DNA of 64,000 nucleotides, from positions 62,001-126,000 of the forward strand of contig JAQWUD010000038.1 in NCBI GenBank assembly GCA_029242325.1. The letters are read 5' to 3'. This stretch comes from Luminiphilus sp. (GTDB lineage: Bacteria; Pseudomonadota; Gammaproteobacteria; Pseudomonadales; Halieaceae). The notes under the pieces are model-generated. The model saw only the letters and a program-made list of their open reading frames with translations, was not told the DNA's origin and searched no databases. The position numbers and the translations under genes are program-made. Shown in pieces: positions 1 to 9,519 of this stretch. Within the stretch, counting starts at the first letter, position 1; each line of letters begins with the position of its first letter.

Positions 1-785
1 CGCGCACGCGGGCGATACGCCCGGTGTAAGAGTACTGCGCCTGCCAACAACATCGGCAGGCACAACATCTGACCTCTGGTGAGCCACCCCAGCGCATCAA
101 AACCAATGTGCGCATCGGGCTCACGAAAGAACTCCGCGGCAAAACGCAGCGCCCCATAACCGAGAAGAAAAACTCCCGATATGGCCCAAGGCGGCCTCTG
201 GCTGCGGCTAAACCACAACAATATTAAAAATAGCAGGCAGCCCTCCAGGGCAAACTGGTAAAGCTGGGAGGGATGGCGGGCCAGACCAAGCGGGTCCCGT
301 GGAAACACCATGGCCCAGGGCACCTCGCTGGCTCGGCCCCATAATTCCTGACCGATAAAGTTGCCCAGACGCCCCAGCGCCAGGCCAACCGGGGCCAAGG
401 GAGCAACAAAATCCATCAATCGGCCCCACTGTATGTTTCGCTGTTGCGCAAACAGCGCCATCGCCATAAGCACCCCAAGCAAGCCGCCATGAAATGCCAT
501 GCCGCCCTCCCAAACCCGGAACAACCACAAGGGATCAGCCGCCAGACGATCCAGGCCATAAAAGAAGGCATAACCCATCCGCCCCCCCACAATGATGCCG
601 ATAGCCGCATAGAAAATCAGGTCATCCACCTGCTCACGTTGCAGCGGCGCATGCGTCTGGGCCGCTGTCCTTCTCGCCAGCCACCAAGCGAAGGCCAGAC
701 CGCCAATGTACGTCAGCCCATACCAATGAATCTTGACAGGGCCAAGCGCAATGGCAACGGGATCAATGTCGGGATAAGGCAACAT
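1..785 (-). CDS. lgt: Prolipoprotein diacylglyceryl transferase (3' end cut by window)
   Basis: Integral inner-membrane enzyme that moves diacylglycerol from phosphatidylglycerol to the lipobox cysteine of prelipoproteins, the first step of lipoprotein maturation. The visible 261 codons start with MLPYPDIDPVAIALGPVKIHW and show several hydrophobic helices, the HGGLLG segment near residue 99 and the family signature GRLGNFIGQELWG near 138-150, with the essential Arg and Asn present; the usual Asn after Phe is Gly. The C-terminus is still open at the window edge, and nearly the whole family length is present. The ATG directly follows the TAG of ptsP, so the two genes are probably cotranscribed. 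Confidence 0.96.
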   Translation of the reverse strand, partial: MLPYPDIDPVAIALGPVKIHWYGLTYIGGLAFAWWLARRTAAQTHAPLQREQVDDLIFYAAIGIIVGGRMGYAFFYGLDRLAADPLWLFRVWEGGMAFHGGLLGVLMAMALFAQQRNIQWGRLMDFVAPLAPVGLALGRLGNFIGQELWGRASEVPWAMVFPRDPLGLARHPSQLYQFALEGCLLFLILLWFSRSQRPPWAISGVFLLGYGALRFAAEFFREPDAHIGFDALGWLTRGQMLCLPMLLAGAVLLHRAYRPRA

Positions 786-3065
786 CTATGGCGCACCGCC
801 CCGGCGGAGAAAACGGTCCAAGCCACGTTCGGCCAATGCAGTGTCGAGCGTTTGAGACACGTCCTGAGCGGAACGTAGCGCCGACAAAGACGACATCAAT
901 TCACTCAACTCGCCGCGACTAAACGCGCTCAAAACCCGCTTGATCATCAACAGGCTGCCCGCATTCATCGACAAATGATCGAACCCCATGGCCACAAGGA
1001 GCGGCGCGGCGCGGGGATCTCCCGCAAGCTCGCCACAAATGCTAACCGCCTTGTTCTGCCCATGCGCCGCCTTGACAATATGAGCAAGCGCCGCCAATAC
1101 AGCGGGATGCAAAGCCTGATAGAGCTCCGCCACTCGCGCGTTCCCACGATCAACCGCCAGCAGATACTGTGTCAGGTCATTAGAGCCAACAGACAAAAAG
1201 TCTGCCTCCTCTGCCAGGGGCGCCGAGAGGTAAACTGCAGCGGGCACCTCGATCATCACGCCCACATCGGGCGAGGAAGATGAGAAACCCTCTGTGATCA
1301 CTTCCTCATGACAGCGTTGAATCAACACTCTCGCCGCCCTCAGTTCGTCTATCGAGGTAACCATGGGCAGCAAAATGCGAAGGTTATTCAAGCCTTCATT
1401 TGCCTTGAGCATCGCACGTACCTGCGTGAGAAAGATCTCGGGATGATCCAGCGTGACGCGAATACCGCGCCAACCCAGAAAAGGATTCGACTCCTCAATC
1501 GGGAAATAGGGCAGGGCTTTATCACCGCCGATGTCCAGCGTGCGCATGGTGACAGGGGCAGGATGAAAAGCTTCGAGTTGCTCTCGGTAAAGCAGCCGCT
1601 GCTCCTCCTCACTGGGAAAGCGATCGCGAAGCAAAAAACTGACTTCGGTGCGATAAAGCCCCACTCCCTCGGCCCCGAACTCCTTCCCCCTCTGCACGTC
1701 TGCGGCGACACCTGTGTTGACCCAGAGCGAGACAGCCTCACCATCTGAAGTCGTCGCGGCCTCGTTGGCCAATGGCGCCAACTCCTCAAGGAGCACGGCA
1801 TCCTCCGCCAACAGCAGCTCGAAACGCGCCAGCAGATCGGCATGTGGATTGACATAAATACGGCCGTTATAACCATCGACCACCAGCTGCTGGTCCGGAA
1901 GCCGCTTCAGCGGCAAATCCTCTACCCCCACCACCGCGGGTATGCCCATGGCCCGCGCGAGAATGGCAGTATGGCTGTTCGCGCTACCGCGCATGGAAAC
2001 AATGCCCGCCAGCCGATCCCGAGGAATCTCTCCCAACGTTGATGCCGTCAGCTCCTCGGCCACCAGAATCGTCCGCGGGGGGTAATCGATCTCCTGACGT
2101 GATGCGTCTTGCAGGTACCCTAATACGCGAGTTCCCAAATCGCGCACGTCGACCGCTCGCTCGCGAAGATAAGAATGCTCCATGCGCTCGAAATGTCGAA
2201 TATGGCGCAACATGACCTGGCTGAGGGCGCCCTGAGCCCACTCACCCGCTTTAATGAGTGCAGCCACCTCGCCGCCCAATACAGAGTCATCGAGTATGTT
2301 GAGGTACACCCCGAAAAGCGCATGATCTTCGGGTCCCAGCTCACTTACGAGGTTCTGGGCAACCTGCTCAATATCGCTTCTCACTGCGGCCAATGCGGCC
2401 CTGAACGCTTTGAGTTCTGACACGCGGTCAGCAGCCTGCCGCGAGGGGACTGTCTGCAGGTCAGCATGAGGTGAAATCCACGCCGCAGTGCCGATGCCGA
2501 TTCCCGCACAGGCCGCGACGCCAGACAGCCGCGCGGCACTGTCGCCCGCTGCGGCATGAGGCGCCGCTCTACTGTCGATCGCACCTGCCAGCTCTGCGTG
2601 GGCAATCAAGCCTGCGAGCTGGGCTGAAACCGTTATCAGAAAGGCCTCTTCATCCTCTGAGAATCTTCGGTGGTCCCCCTGCTGCACCACCAGCACGCCC
2701 AGCAGGTCGCGCTGGTGCACAATCGGCGCACCCAAAAACGCATTAAAGGCCTCCTCCCCCAAACCGTCGACCAGCTGAAACTGAGGGTGCGCACTGGCAT
2801 CCTCGAGATTGAGAGGCTCCTCCCGCGTCGCGACCCAGCCCACCAGCCCCTCATCAAAGCCCAGTCCAAACTGGCCGACTTTGTCTGAGTTAAGGCCCTC
2901 GGTCGCGCGAAAAATGAGTTTCTGGCTGCGTTTGTCGCGCAAATAAATGGTGCACACATCGGTATGCATGGCGGCGCGCACCTGTGCCACGATAAGCGTA
3001 AGAGCATCCTCCAGAGAATCAGCATCATTAACAGCCTGCATCAGGCGGCGCAGCACCTCCAGCAT
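786..3065 (-). CDS. ptsP: Phosphoenolpyruvate-protein phosphotransferase PtsP (enzyme I-Ntr)
   Basis: First enzyme of the nitrogen PTS relay (PtsP to NPr to EIIA-Ntr), a regulatory cytoplasmic phosphotransfer chain. The 759-residue protein has an N-terminal GAF domain (about residues 15-155) that in homologues senses glutamine/2-oxoglutarate. Next come the PTS enzyme-I N-terminal domain, the swivelling domain with the phospho-histidine in GSANSHTAILARAMGIP (His about 365), and the C-terminal PEP-binding TIM barrel. The ATG at 3065 overlaps the rppH stop by one base (TGATG), indicating translational coupling; a TTG one codon upstream is less likely. The rppH-ptsP-lgt order is the usual gammaproteobacterial one. 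Confidence 0.97.
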   Translation of the reverse strand: MLEVLRRLMQAVNDADSLEDALTLIVAQVRAAMHTDVCTIYLRDKRSQKLIFRATEGLNSDKVGQFGLGFDEGLVGWVATREEPLNLEDASAHPQFQLVDGLGEEAFNAFLGAPIVHQRDLLGVLVVQQGDHRRFSEDEEAFLITVSAQLAGLIAHAELAGAIDSRAAPHAAAGDSAARLSGVAACAGIGIGTAAWISPHADLQTVPSRQAADRVSELKAFRAALAAVRSDIEQVAQNLVSELGPEDHALFGVYLNILDDSVLGGEVAALIKAGEWAQGALSQVMLRHIRHFERMEHSYLRERAVDVRDLGTRVLGYLQDASRQEIDYPPRTILVAEELTASTLGEIPRDRLAGIVSMRGSANSHTAILARAMGIPAVVGVEDLPLKRLPDQQLVVDGYNGRIYVNPHADLLARFELLLAEDAVLLEELAPLANEAATTSDGEAVSLWVNTGVAADVQRGKEFGAEGVGLYRTEVSFLLRDRFPSEEEQRLLYREQLEAFHPAPVTMRTLDIGGDKALPYFPIEESNPFLGWRGIRVTLDHPEIFLTQVRAMLKANEGLNNLRILLPMVTSIDELRAARVLIQRCHEEVITEGFSSSSPDVGVMIEVPAAVYLSAPLAEEADFLSVGSNDLTQYLLAVDRGNARVAELYQALHPAVLAALAHIVKAAHGQNKAVSICGELAGDPRAAPLLVAMGFDHLSMNAGSLLMIKRVLSAFSRGELSELMSSLSALRSAQDVSQTLDTALAERGLDRFLRRGGAP

Positions 3066-3604
3066 CAACGTTTCCCTCGACGCTTGCGCGAAGCACGACG
3101 CCCGGGGGAGAGCCGGTCCACCAGCTGGCCAAGCGCCTGCCGATACACATCCTGCTTAAAGTCGACCACGGCACTGACAGGGTACCAGTAGCTCACCCAT
3201 CGCCAGTCATTAAATTCGGGGTCGTCATCTGCATCAAGGCAAATATCCTGCTCAGGGGCCTGAAGCCGCAGTAAGAACCAGATCTGCTTTTGGCCAATAC
3301 AAACTGGGCTCTCTGAGCGGCGGATAAACCTCTTGGGTAAGCGATAGCGGAGCCAGCCCGATGTGCGGCCCAGAATCTTGACCGCCTCAGGCATCAGCCC
3401 TACCTCCTCGTGCAGCTCGCGGTACATCGCGCCCTCGGGACTTTCCCCGCGATGTACACCGCCCTGGGGAAACTGCCAAGAGTCCCTGCCCTTGATCCTT
3501 TTCCCCCAAAGCACCTGATCCATATCATTACAGATAACAATCCCGACGTTAGGTCGAAAGCCCTCCTTGTCTATTACTCGCTCACTGTCCGTGTCTGAAT
3601 GCAA
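3065..3604 (-). CDS. rppH: RNA pyrophosphohydrolase RppH (NudH)
   Basis: Nudix hydrolase that removes pyrophosphate from the 5' triphosphate of mRNAs and so triggers RNase E decay. The Nudix box is complete at residues 48-70 (GGVHRGES...REL.EEVGL), and the flanking WQFPQGG and FRPNVGI segments match RppH specifically. The start is unusual. There is no ATG; the longest frame begins at TTG (3604), with an in-frame stop just upstream. The residue aligning with the normal initiator Met of homologues (before [11 protein letters not shown]) is a GTA codon followed by ATA. The true start is therefore TTG 3604 or a rare codon further in. Confidence 0.95.
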   Translation of the reverse strand: MHSDTDSERVIDKEGFRPNVGIVICNDMDQVLWGKRIKGRDSWQFPQGGVHRGESPEGAMYRELHEEVGLMPEAVKILGRTSGWLRYRLPKRFIRRSESPVCIGQKQIWFLLRLQAPEQDICLDADDDPEFNDWRWVSYWYPVSAVVDFKQDVYRQALGQLVDRLSPGRRASRKRRGKR

Positions 3605-3739
3605 ACTCTGTTACCGGATGGTTGAAGTAGATGCGTTCGCCAGGATTGTGACGCTCGCGCTCAGCCCGTATTCTTCCACACATCTCCTGCTGACGGCACG
3701 CTCAGTGGGCCCTTTATTACGGAACTTGAAGCCGGAGCC

Positions 3740-4402
3740 ATGGCACTCGCGATTTTTGACCTCGATAACACGCTGCTTGACGGCGATTCAGACCACCGGT
3801 GGGGAGAGTTCCTGTGCCAGAGAGGCATGGTAACCGCCGACGATTTTGCACAGCAAAACGACCGATTCTACGCAGATTACCAGGCCGGGACACTGGATAT
3901 GACTGCCTATCTGACCTTCGTACTTGCGCCCCTGGCGGGCAGGAGCCATGACGAAGTCGCCGCGTTGCAGCGTCAGTTTATATCGGATTGCATAGAACCC
4001 ATGCTACTGGACAAAGCCTTTGCGCTCATCAACCAGCACCGGATCGCGGGTGATATCCTGCTACTGATGACCGCGACGCACGCTGTCGTCGCAGAGCCGG
4101 TAGCGGCTCGTCTCGGCTTTCAGCACTGGCTGGGGAGTGGCGTCAGCCTCGAAGAGAATGGCTATACGGGCAAACCCGAAGGACTGCCGTGCTTTCAAGA
4201 AGGCAAGATCTCTCATCTTCACGCCTGGCGCGCCAAGCGCGATACCACGCCAGACCTCTCGGACACCTGGTTCTACTCAGACTCCCACAATGACCTGCCG
4301 CTTCTGAGCCGGGTCGGGCACCCGGTGGCAGTGGATCCGGACGCTACGCTCTTACAGCATGCGGAGCAGGAAAGCTGGCCTATTATTTCACTGCGAGACT
4401 AA
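3740..4402 (+). CDS. HAD-superfamily subfamily IB hydrolase (SerB-like phosphatase)
   Basis: Cytoplasmic HAD phosphatase of 220 residues related to phosphoserine phosphatase and the CicA-like IB family. Motif I is FDLDNTLLDGD (nucleophile Asp7, acid Asp9), motif II is in LLLMTATHAVV, the conserved Lys is near residue 156, and the acidic motif is YSDSHNDLPLL near 179-189. A neighbour of this family sits next to rppH/ptsP in pseudomonads. The substrate cannot be told from sequence; phosphoserine, glycerol phosphate or a similar small phosphomonoester are possible. It is divergent from rppH and convergent with gcvH, 8 bp apart. Confidence 0.88.
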   Translation: MALAIFDLDNTLLDGDSDHRWGEFLCQRGMVTADDFAQQNDRFYADYQAGTLDMTAYLTFVLAPLAGRSHDEVAALQRQFISDCIEPMLLDKAFALINQHRIAGDILLLMTATHAVVAEPVAARLGFQHWLGSGVSLEENGYTGKPEGLPCFQEGKISHLHAWRAKRDTTPDLSDTWFYSDSHNDLPLLSRVGHPVAVDPDATLLQHAEQESWPIISLRD

Positions 4403-4410
4403 ACGCAGAT

Positions 4411-4797
4411 TCAGTTTTCCAGCCGCGCCTGATATGCAGATGCGCTCAATAGCGACGACAGTTGTTCAGGCTCACTGGGTTCAAGGCGATAGAACCACCC
4501 GTCTCCATAGGGCGCATCGTTGATGCGCTCCGGTGCGTCCATCAAGCCCTCATTCACCGCAACCACCGTGCCCGAAATGGGCGCGAAAACATCAGACGCG
4601 GCTTTGACCGATTCAACAATGCCAGTCTGAGCAGCAGCGATGACCTCCTCGCCGATCTTGGGCAGCTCGACAAACACCACGTCTCCTAACGCCTGCTGTG
4701 CATGGTCAGTGATGCCTACGGTGACCGAGCCATCTGCCTCCCGCCTAGCCCACTGATGGGTATCTAGATAGAGCACATCTTCCGGGCACAAACTCAT
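4411..4797 (-). CDS. gcvH: Glycine cleavage system H protein
   Basis: Lipoyl carrier of the glycine cleavage complex, shuttling the aminomethyl group from GcvP to GcvT. The 128 residues match the family, and the lipoylation site is Lys65 in VESVKAASDVFAPISG. The start has a clear AGGAGG nine bases upstream. No gcvT or gcvP is in the window; the gene instead lies 42 bp downstream of the ubiI-like gene, and may be read from the pepP-ubiH-ubiI operon. No glycine riboswitch-like structure fits in the short gap. Confidence 0.96.
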   Translation of the reverse strand: MSLCPEDVLYLDTHQWARREADGSVTVGITDHAQQALGDVVFVELPKIGEEVIAAAQTGIVESVKAASDVFAPISGTVVAVNEGLMDAPERINDAPYGDGWFYRLEPSEPEQLSSLLSASAYQARLEN

Positions 4798-4839
4798 AAA
4801 AGCCTCCTCACCCCATGTCCCTGCTCGGTCTCACAAGGA

Positions 4840-6045
4840 TTAAGCGAGAGCATGCCGCATAAACCATCGCTTCAACCAGCCCTGCTGATCGACAAAATTC
4901 AGGCCCAGATTACGCGCCACCAGCGCCACCGGATGCCGATTGCCAAACCCTCTCTTAAACCCTTCCATCGCCGCCATCATCGCCAGATTCTCGGTTTTGC
5001 GGCGGCGCTGATAGCGCTTGAGAGATATAGAACTGGAGAGTAGCAACCCGCCCCGACGCGCGGCGAGGAGCTCCTCCTTCAAGACTGCAACATCCGCAAG
5101 GCCAAGATTTATTCCCTGCCCCGCAAGCGGATGGATGCTGTGCGCGGCATCCGCCACCAGTGCCACGCCCTCCCTGACGTAGTCCATTGCGTGACATTGC
5201 TTGAGGGGAAAACTCGCCCTTGGGCCAATGGCCACTGCTACCGGTGCCGATGGCGCCAACGCGCTATTCAACTGCCTTAAAAAATCGGGGTCCTGCAGTG
5301 CGGCGACCTGCCCATGCTCTTCCTCATCCAAAGACCAAACAATCGCCACCTTCGCAGGGTCTGACAGGGGCAACAATGCCAACGGCCCTGTTCGCAGAAA
5401 GGCCTGCCAACACGTATTTTGATGGGAAGAGGAAAGGGCTACGGTTCCCACAATCGCGCTTTGGCCATAGCTCCATTCTCGCGTCGGCAAGTCCACCAGT
5501 TGACGCACCCTTGAACGCGCGCCGTCAGCCCCAACGCAAAGCGACGCGCCCCAACACCGACCACCCGAGCTGACTGCTTGCCAGCCTGATGGCGCCCTCG
5601 AGAGCGACTCCAGCGGTTCATCCCAGCACAACTGAACCCTGGGCAGGGCTTCGACGCTCTTCAACAGTGCGTACACAACTTGTCGATTTTCGACAATCTG
5701 CCCCAAGCATGGCGCAACCACGTCTCGAGCATCAAAGGCGATATGTCCGTTGCCATCGGCATCCCACACGCGCATGGCATCATAGGGGGCTACACGGTCA
5801 CTTGGAATCTGTTGCCAAACACCCAGTGCCTGCAAGAATGCGATCGAGGCGGGCGTTAAAGCGCTGACTCTGAAATCCCAGTCAGATAGATCAACTCCCC
5901 CGGGCGGCGCACTGGGACGCGACGCACCATCCAGTACAGTAACGGCAAAGCCTTCCCGACCCAGCGCCGTTGCAAGCGATAAACCCGCCACGCCCGCACC
6001 AACAACCAGCACATCGGTCTCCATCAGACTATGGTGCTCAGCCAT
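4840..6045 (-). CDS. ubiI: UbiI/VisC-type FAD-dependent ubiquinone-biosynthesis monooxygenase
   Basis: Class A flavoprotein hydroxylase acting on the polyprenyl-phenol ring in ubiquinone biosynthesis, at the membrane. Visible motifs are the Rossmann VLVVGAGVAGLSLATAL near the N-terminus, the mid-chain GADGARSRVRQL (DG motif), and VADAAHSIHPLAGQGINLGLADV, the FAD/ribityl signature of the UbiH/UbiF/UbiI/VisC family. The chosen ATG at 6045 overlaps the ubiH stop by 8 bases; the ATG at 6024 is an alternative. The pepP-ubiH-ubiI order is conserved in Pseudomonas and Escherichia. Which ring position it hydroxylates (UbiI or UbiF activity) is not decided by sequence alone. Confidence 0.9.
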   Translation of the reverse strand: MAEHHSLMETDVLVVGAGVAGLSLATALGREGFAVTVLDGASRPSAPPGGVDLSDWDFRVSALTPASIAFLQALGVWQQIPSDRVAPYDAMRVWDADGNGHIAFDARDVVAPCLGQIVENRQVVYALLKSVEALPRVQLCWDEPLESLSRAPSGWQAVSSGGRCWGASLCVGADGARSRVRQLVDLPTREWSYGQSAIVGTVALSSSHQNTCWQAFLRTGPLALLPLSDPAKVAIVWSLDEEEHGQVAALQDPDFLRQLNSALAPSAPVAVAIGPRASFPLKQCHAMDYVREGVALVADAAHSIHPLAGQGINLGLADVAVLKEELLAARRGGLLLSSSISLKRYQRRRKTENLAMMAAMEGFKRGFGNRHPVALVARNLGLNFVDQQGWLKRWFMRHALA

Positions 6046-7237
6046 AGCGCCGGCCCGTCCCGACACTGGCCACTCTCGCTCGTGCAAAAGGCACCAGGTC
6101 GAGCAGCGTCAGCGAAGCATTTCTGGGAGCATCAAGGACGGGCCCCCGGTGGTCAAAAAGGGTCGCTAACGTGTCGGTACTTTGGGTCACAAAATGTTGC
6201 TCCGCTGACACCTGATTCAGATAGCCCTTGAGGTTGCCCAGTGCTGCAAGCGGCTGTTCATCGTTTCTGCACACCGTCAGAGTCTCGGCAAGCAAAGCAG
6301 CCTCGCGCAAAGACAAATTCAACCCCTGGCCTGCGACCGGATGCAGGGTATGGGCAGCGTTCCCAACGAGCAGAAAACCGGAGCGGAACAGTTCAGAGGC
6401 AGCGCGCCTCACAAGCGGCCATCGACTCCGCTGTCCCACGGCCTGAACCGCACCCAGACGCCATCCGAAAACGTCTTGGAACCGAGTGCGGAAAAGATCC
6501 TCACCCATGGCTGTCAGGCTATCGACCTCTTTGTCGGGCACTGACCAGACCACATTAAAACGCTGCTCGTTTCGCGTTAAAGAGGGTAATGGCAACACCG
6601 CCAGCGGGCCGTTGGCGGTGAAGCGCTCGAAAGCACGGCCTCGCTGCTCACCCGAAAAACTGGCATTAAAAACGATAGCGTGATTGCCCACAGATCGCTC
6701 CTTGACCTCTATCCCCAGCGCCTGAAACCAGTCGGACGATACCCCGGCAGCAATGAGAACCAGATCGGCGTCCATCTGCTCACCGTCGCTGGTGATCACA
6801 ACCGGGGACGGGACTTTGGCATCAATCGCAGCGCATCGAACCGGCGCTCGCACATCGACCCCAAGCGCTTGCGCTCGCTCAAGCAAGCACCTGCCGAGTT
6901 CGTGGTTTTCAGCGACATACCCCAGTGCGGGCACACCCAGATCTTCCGCCGTCATCAAGGCGCTACCGAAATGCCCACGATGGGAAACATGGATATCGCG
7001 AATCGCGCCCAACCGAGTTGCCATCTCGCTCCACAATCCCCACCGCTCCAAGAGCGTCACGGAGTGCAAGTTGAGGGCGGAACCCCGTGTATCAAGGGGA
7101 TTAGGCGTGCCCGCTTCAAAGGGCTGCGCCTCGAGTAAAGTGATTTCCAGTTCTGGGTTTTCAGTCGCGATCGCAATCGCGAACGACAGGCCCGCCAGGC
7201 CACCGCCCAAAATCAGCACTCGCCGGGCTTGGCTCAT
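6038..7237 (-). CDS. ubiH: 2-octaprenyl-6-methoxyphenol hydroxylase-type monooxygenase UbiH
   Basis: FAD-dependent hydroxylase paralogous to the downstream ubiI product, placed in aerobic ubiquinone biosynthesis. The 399-residue protein has the N-terminal dinucleotide fold LILGGGLAGLSFAIAIA and the C-terminal family signature VGNAAHTLHPVAGQGLNLSLREA. Its ATG overlaps the pepP TGA (ATGA), so the two are translationally coupled. The UbiH assignment rests on position directly after pepP and on general similarity; UbiH and UbiI paralogues could be exchanged. Confidence 0.9.
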   Translation of the reverse strand: MSQARRVLILGGGLAGLSFAIAIATENPELEITLLEAQPFEAGTPNPLDTRGSALNLHSVTLLERWGLWSEMATRLGAIRDIHVSHRGHFGSALMTAEDLGVPALGYVAENHELGRCLLERAQALGVDVRAPVRCAAIDAKVPSPVVITSDGEQMDADLVLIAAGVSSDWFQALGIEVKERSVGNHAIVFNASFSGEQRGRAFERFTANGPLAVLPLPSLTRNEQRFNVVWSVPDKEVDSLTAMGEDLFRTRFQDVFGWRLGAVQAVGQRSRWPLVRRAASELFRSGFLLVGNAAHTLHPVAGQGLNLSLREAALLAETLTVCRNDEQPLAALGNLKGYLNQVSAEQHFVTQSTDTLATLFDHRGPVLDAPRNASLTLLDLVPFARARVASVGTGRRYG

Positions 7238-8553
7238 GCAGCGCCGGCCATCATGGCTTCGATATCCTCCGCACGCTTGGGCACATCCTTTGTCAGAACC
7301 TCACATCCGGTCTCGGTGACTACCACATCATCCTCGATACGAACGCCAATACCGCGCCAACGTTTGGCCACACGAGTGTTCTCTGAAGCGACATAGATCC
7401 CAGGCTCAATCGTCAGCACCATGCCAGGCTCAAGCTGTCGCCAGCGGCCATCGATGCGATATTCACCCACGTCATGGACGTCAAGCCCGAGCCAGTGGCC
7501 TGCTCGGTGCATGTAAAAGTCTCGGTAGGCTTCCGCCTTAATCAACTCGCGCTCCTTACCTTTGAGCAGGCCGAGCTTGATCAAACCGCGGGTGATCACG
7601 CGCACTGTCGCATCGTGCGGCTGGTTCCATGTGCTGCCGGGCTTCACCTTGGCAATGGCAGCACGTTGCGCCTCCAATACCAGATCATAAATCGCGCGCT
7701 GTTCGGGGGAGAACCGTCCACCCACGGGAAACGTGCGGGTGATGTCGGCCGCGTACCCCTGATACTCACACCCCGCGTCGATAAGGACCAGATCGCCCTC
7801 TCGTAGCTTGGCGTTGTTCTCTGTGTAGTGAAGGATACAGGCGTTGGGTCCTGAGCCCACAATAGAGTTATAGGCGGGAAAACGCGCCCCATATTCAGCA
7901 AACGTATGCTGGATCGATGCCTCGAGATGGTATTCGTATCGGCCGGGGGCACATTCCTTCATCGCACGGGAATGTGCCTCTGCGCTGATTTCTCCAGCCC
8001 GGCGCATCACACGAATCTCTTGCGCTGATTTGATTAACCTTTGCTCATGAAGCACGAAAGCCAGATCCGTAAAATCTGCTGGCGGCGCGGCGCCACTTCT
8101 GACTAGGCGCCGAATATGGTTCACCCAGCCCATAACCCGCTGATCAAAGACATCATCATGCCCCATTGAATAATAAATTCTCTGGGTTCCCTCGATTAAC
8201 GAAGGGAGAATTTCGTCAAGATCATCGATGGGGAAAGCGTCATCAACGCCCAGATATGCCACTGCACCCTCTGGCCCAGCTCGATAGCCATTCCATAACT
8301 CCATTTCTGGATCGCGCTCACGGCAAAACAGAATGACCTGACCCTGTCGGCGGCCCGGGATCAAGACCAATACTGCGTCTGGCTCCTCAAAGCCTGCGAG
8401 ATACAGTAAGTCGCTGTTCTGACGAAAGGGATATTCGGTATCGCGGCTACGCGTCACCTCGCGCGCGCCGGGCACGATCGCAATGCTGTGGCGATCCATC
8501 ATGCCCATCAACTTCTTGCGTCTTCGGGCAAATTCAGCTTTTGAGATTTTCAC
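7234..8553 (-). CDS. pepP: Xaa-Pro aminopeptidase P (proline aminopeptidase II)
   Basis: Cytoplasmic metallopeptidase of family M24B that removes N-terminal residues before proline. The 439 residues have the N-terminal creatinase-like domain and the pita-bread catalytic domain. The di-manganese ligands are visible in DAGCEYQGYAADITRTFP (two Asp), HRAGHWLGLDVHD (His) and in VLTIEPGIYV and GVRIEDDVVVT (two Glu). It starts at GTG with a strong AGGAGG upstream. It is the second gene of a ygfB-pepP-ubiH-ubiI(-gcvH) operon, a grouping also seen in enterics and pseudomonads. Confidence 0.96.
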   Translation of the reverse strand: MKISKAEFARRRKKLMGMMDRHSIAIVPGAREVTRSRDTEYPFRQNSDLLYLAGFEEPDAVLVLIPGRRQGQVILFCRERDPEMELWNGYRAGPEGAVAYLGVDDAFPIDDLDEILPSLIEGTQRIYYSMGHDDVFDQRVMGWVNHIRRLVRSGAAPPADFTDLAFVLHEQRLIKSAQEIRVMRRAGEISAEAHSRAMKECAPGRYEYHLEASIQHTFAEYGARFPAYNSIVGSGPNACILHYTENNAKLREGDLVLIDAGCEYQGYAADITRTFPVGGRFSPEQRAIYDLVLEAQRAAIAKVKPGSTWNQPHDATVRVITRGLIKLGLLKGKERELIKAEAYRDFYMHRAGHWLGLDVHDVGEYRIDGRWRQLEPGMVLTIEPGIYVASENTRVAKRWRGIGVRIEDDVVVTETGCEVLTKDVPKRAEDIEAMMAGAA

Positions 8554-8563
8554 TGCTAGCCTC

Positions 8564-9136
8564 CTATTGTGATTGAGCTTCGCTCACGATGTTGATCGCG
8601 GCAAAGCGGAGATATTCAACGATTTCGTCGAGCTGCCGTTCGGCATCTTCTGCCTCGGCTTCTCCCACATCAACCTGCGCGATGGCCGCCATGTCTTTGA
8701 GCGCATCCGCCGTCAACCCGAGGATCGGCTCGTTGGCTGCCTCTCGATATGTAATCCCCTGAGTAAAACCCGATAAAAACCCTGTGGTCCAATCTGATAT
8801 GGAGATCAACCGGTCCTCCAAGACATCGTCGTCAGGCGGCAGGAGCAGCTGAAAAGTGTAGTCTGCATCTTGTATAGAGGACAGCGTAGACAGGCTCATT
8901 CGCGATACAAAATCGACCAGATCGCCGGTCAATTCCACCGCAAGTGCTTTCTCTAACGCCGCCACTGTAGCGGACAGATGCTGGTCCGTCTCAGGGCTGA
9001 AGGCCGCACCCAACAACCCGACCATGGCACCATGTAGGGTTGAGGGATTAAGCGTGAGCCCCGCATTGAAAAGGCTCTCGGCCGCTTCTTCCCAAGTGGG
9101 CATATCCTCAAAAGCGCCTAAGGCATCCAGCAACAT
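8564..9136 (-). CDS. ygfB: YgfB/YecA-family protein (UPF0149)
   Basis: Acidic 190-residue protein of the UPF0149 family. The N-terminal half and the segment TGFLSGFTQGITYREAANEP match the all-helical YgfB fold. In Pseudomonas aeruginosa a YgfB homologue is reported to affect ampDh3 expression; here only its position is diagnostic, as first gene of the pepP-ubiH operon and divergent from the zapA operon. No catalytic residues are expected. ATG at 9136 is preceded by AGAAAG. Confidence 0.9.
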   Translation of the reverse strand: MLLDALGAFEDMPTWEEAAESLFNAGLTLNPSTLHGAMVGLLGAAFSPETDQHLSATVAALEKALAVELTGDLVDFVSRMSLSTLSSIQDADYTFQLLLPPDDDVLEDRLISISDWTTGFLSGFTQGITYREAANEPILGLTADALKDMAAIAQVDVGEAEAEDAERQLDEIVEYLRFAAINIVSEAQSQ

Positions 9137-9309
9137 CTTTCTGACCCCCTCATCCTCGCCGCCCTTGCGAGACGGACAGCCTGCTCATACTGATTCACTG
9201 AAGCGCCCTGAAAGCGCCGACTCCTTCGGCCCGCAGACACCAGATAGATTGACCCAGCGAAACGCCCCGCATTATAGTGCGAGCTTGCAACCTACCAAGT
9301 GTACCTTTC

Positions 9310-9519
9310 GTGGCTGATAACCTCATACAGGCGCTCGAGAAAAAAGTGAACGACCTCATTGAGCTGAGCCGAGAGCTAAACCGTGAAAACCGGGCACTCA
9401 AATTGCGTGCTGCTGAACTGCAGCGTGAACGCCGCGAGCTACTGGAGCGCCAAAGACTGGCCAGCGAGCACGTAGAAAGCTCTCTCGCGCGCCTTCGCTC
9501 ACTGGATGGTGGCGCATGA
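9310..9519 (+). CDS. Small coiled-coil protein preceding ZapA (TIGR02449 type)
   Basis: A 69-residue, highly charged, almost entirely helical protein (VADNLIQALEKKVNDLIELS onward) with a heptad-like leucine pattern and many Arg/Glu, typical of a short parallel coiled coil. This conserved family always sits just upstream of zapA in gammaproteobacteria and resembles ZapB in build, so a role in division is plausible but unproven. The GTG start at 9310 gives the family length; an upstream in-frame start at 9277 would add 11 unlikely residues. The stop overlaps the zapA start (ATGA). Confidence 0.85.
   Translation: MADNLIQALEKKVNDLIELSRELNRENRALKLRAAELQRERRELLERQRLASEHVESSLARLRSLDGGA

Noticed and set aside
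4798-4839. Possible glycine riboswitch before gcvH
   Set aside because: Only 42 bases are available and no tandem aptamer motif is present.
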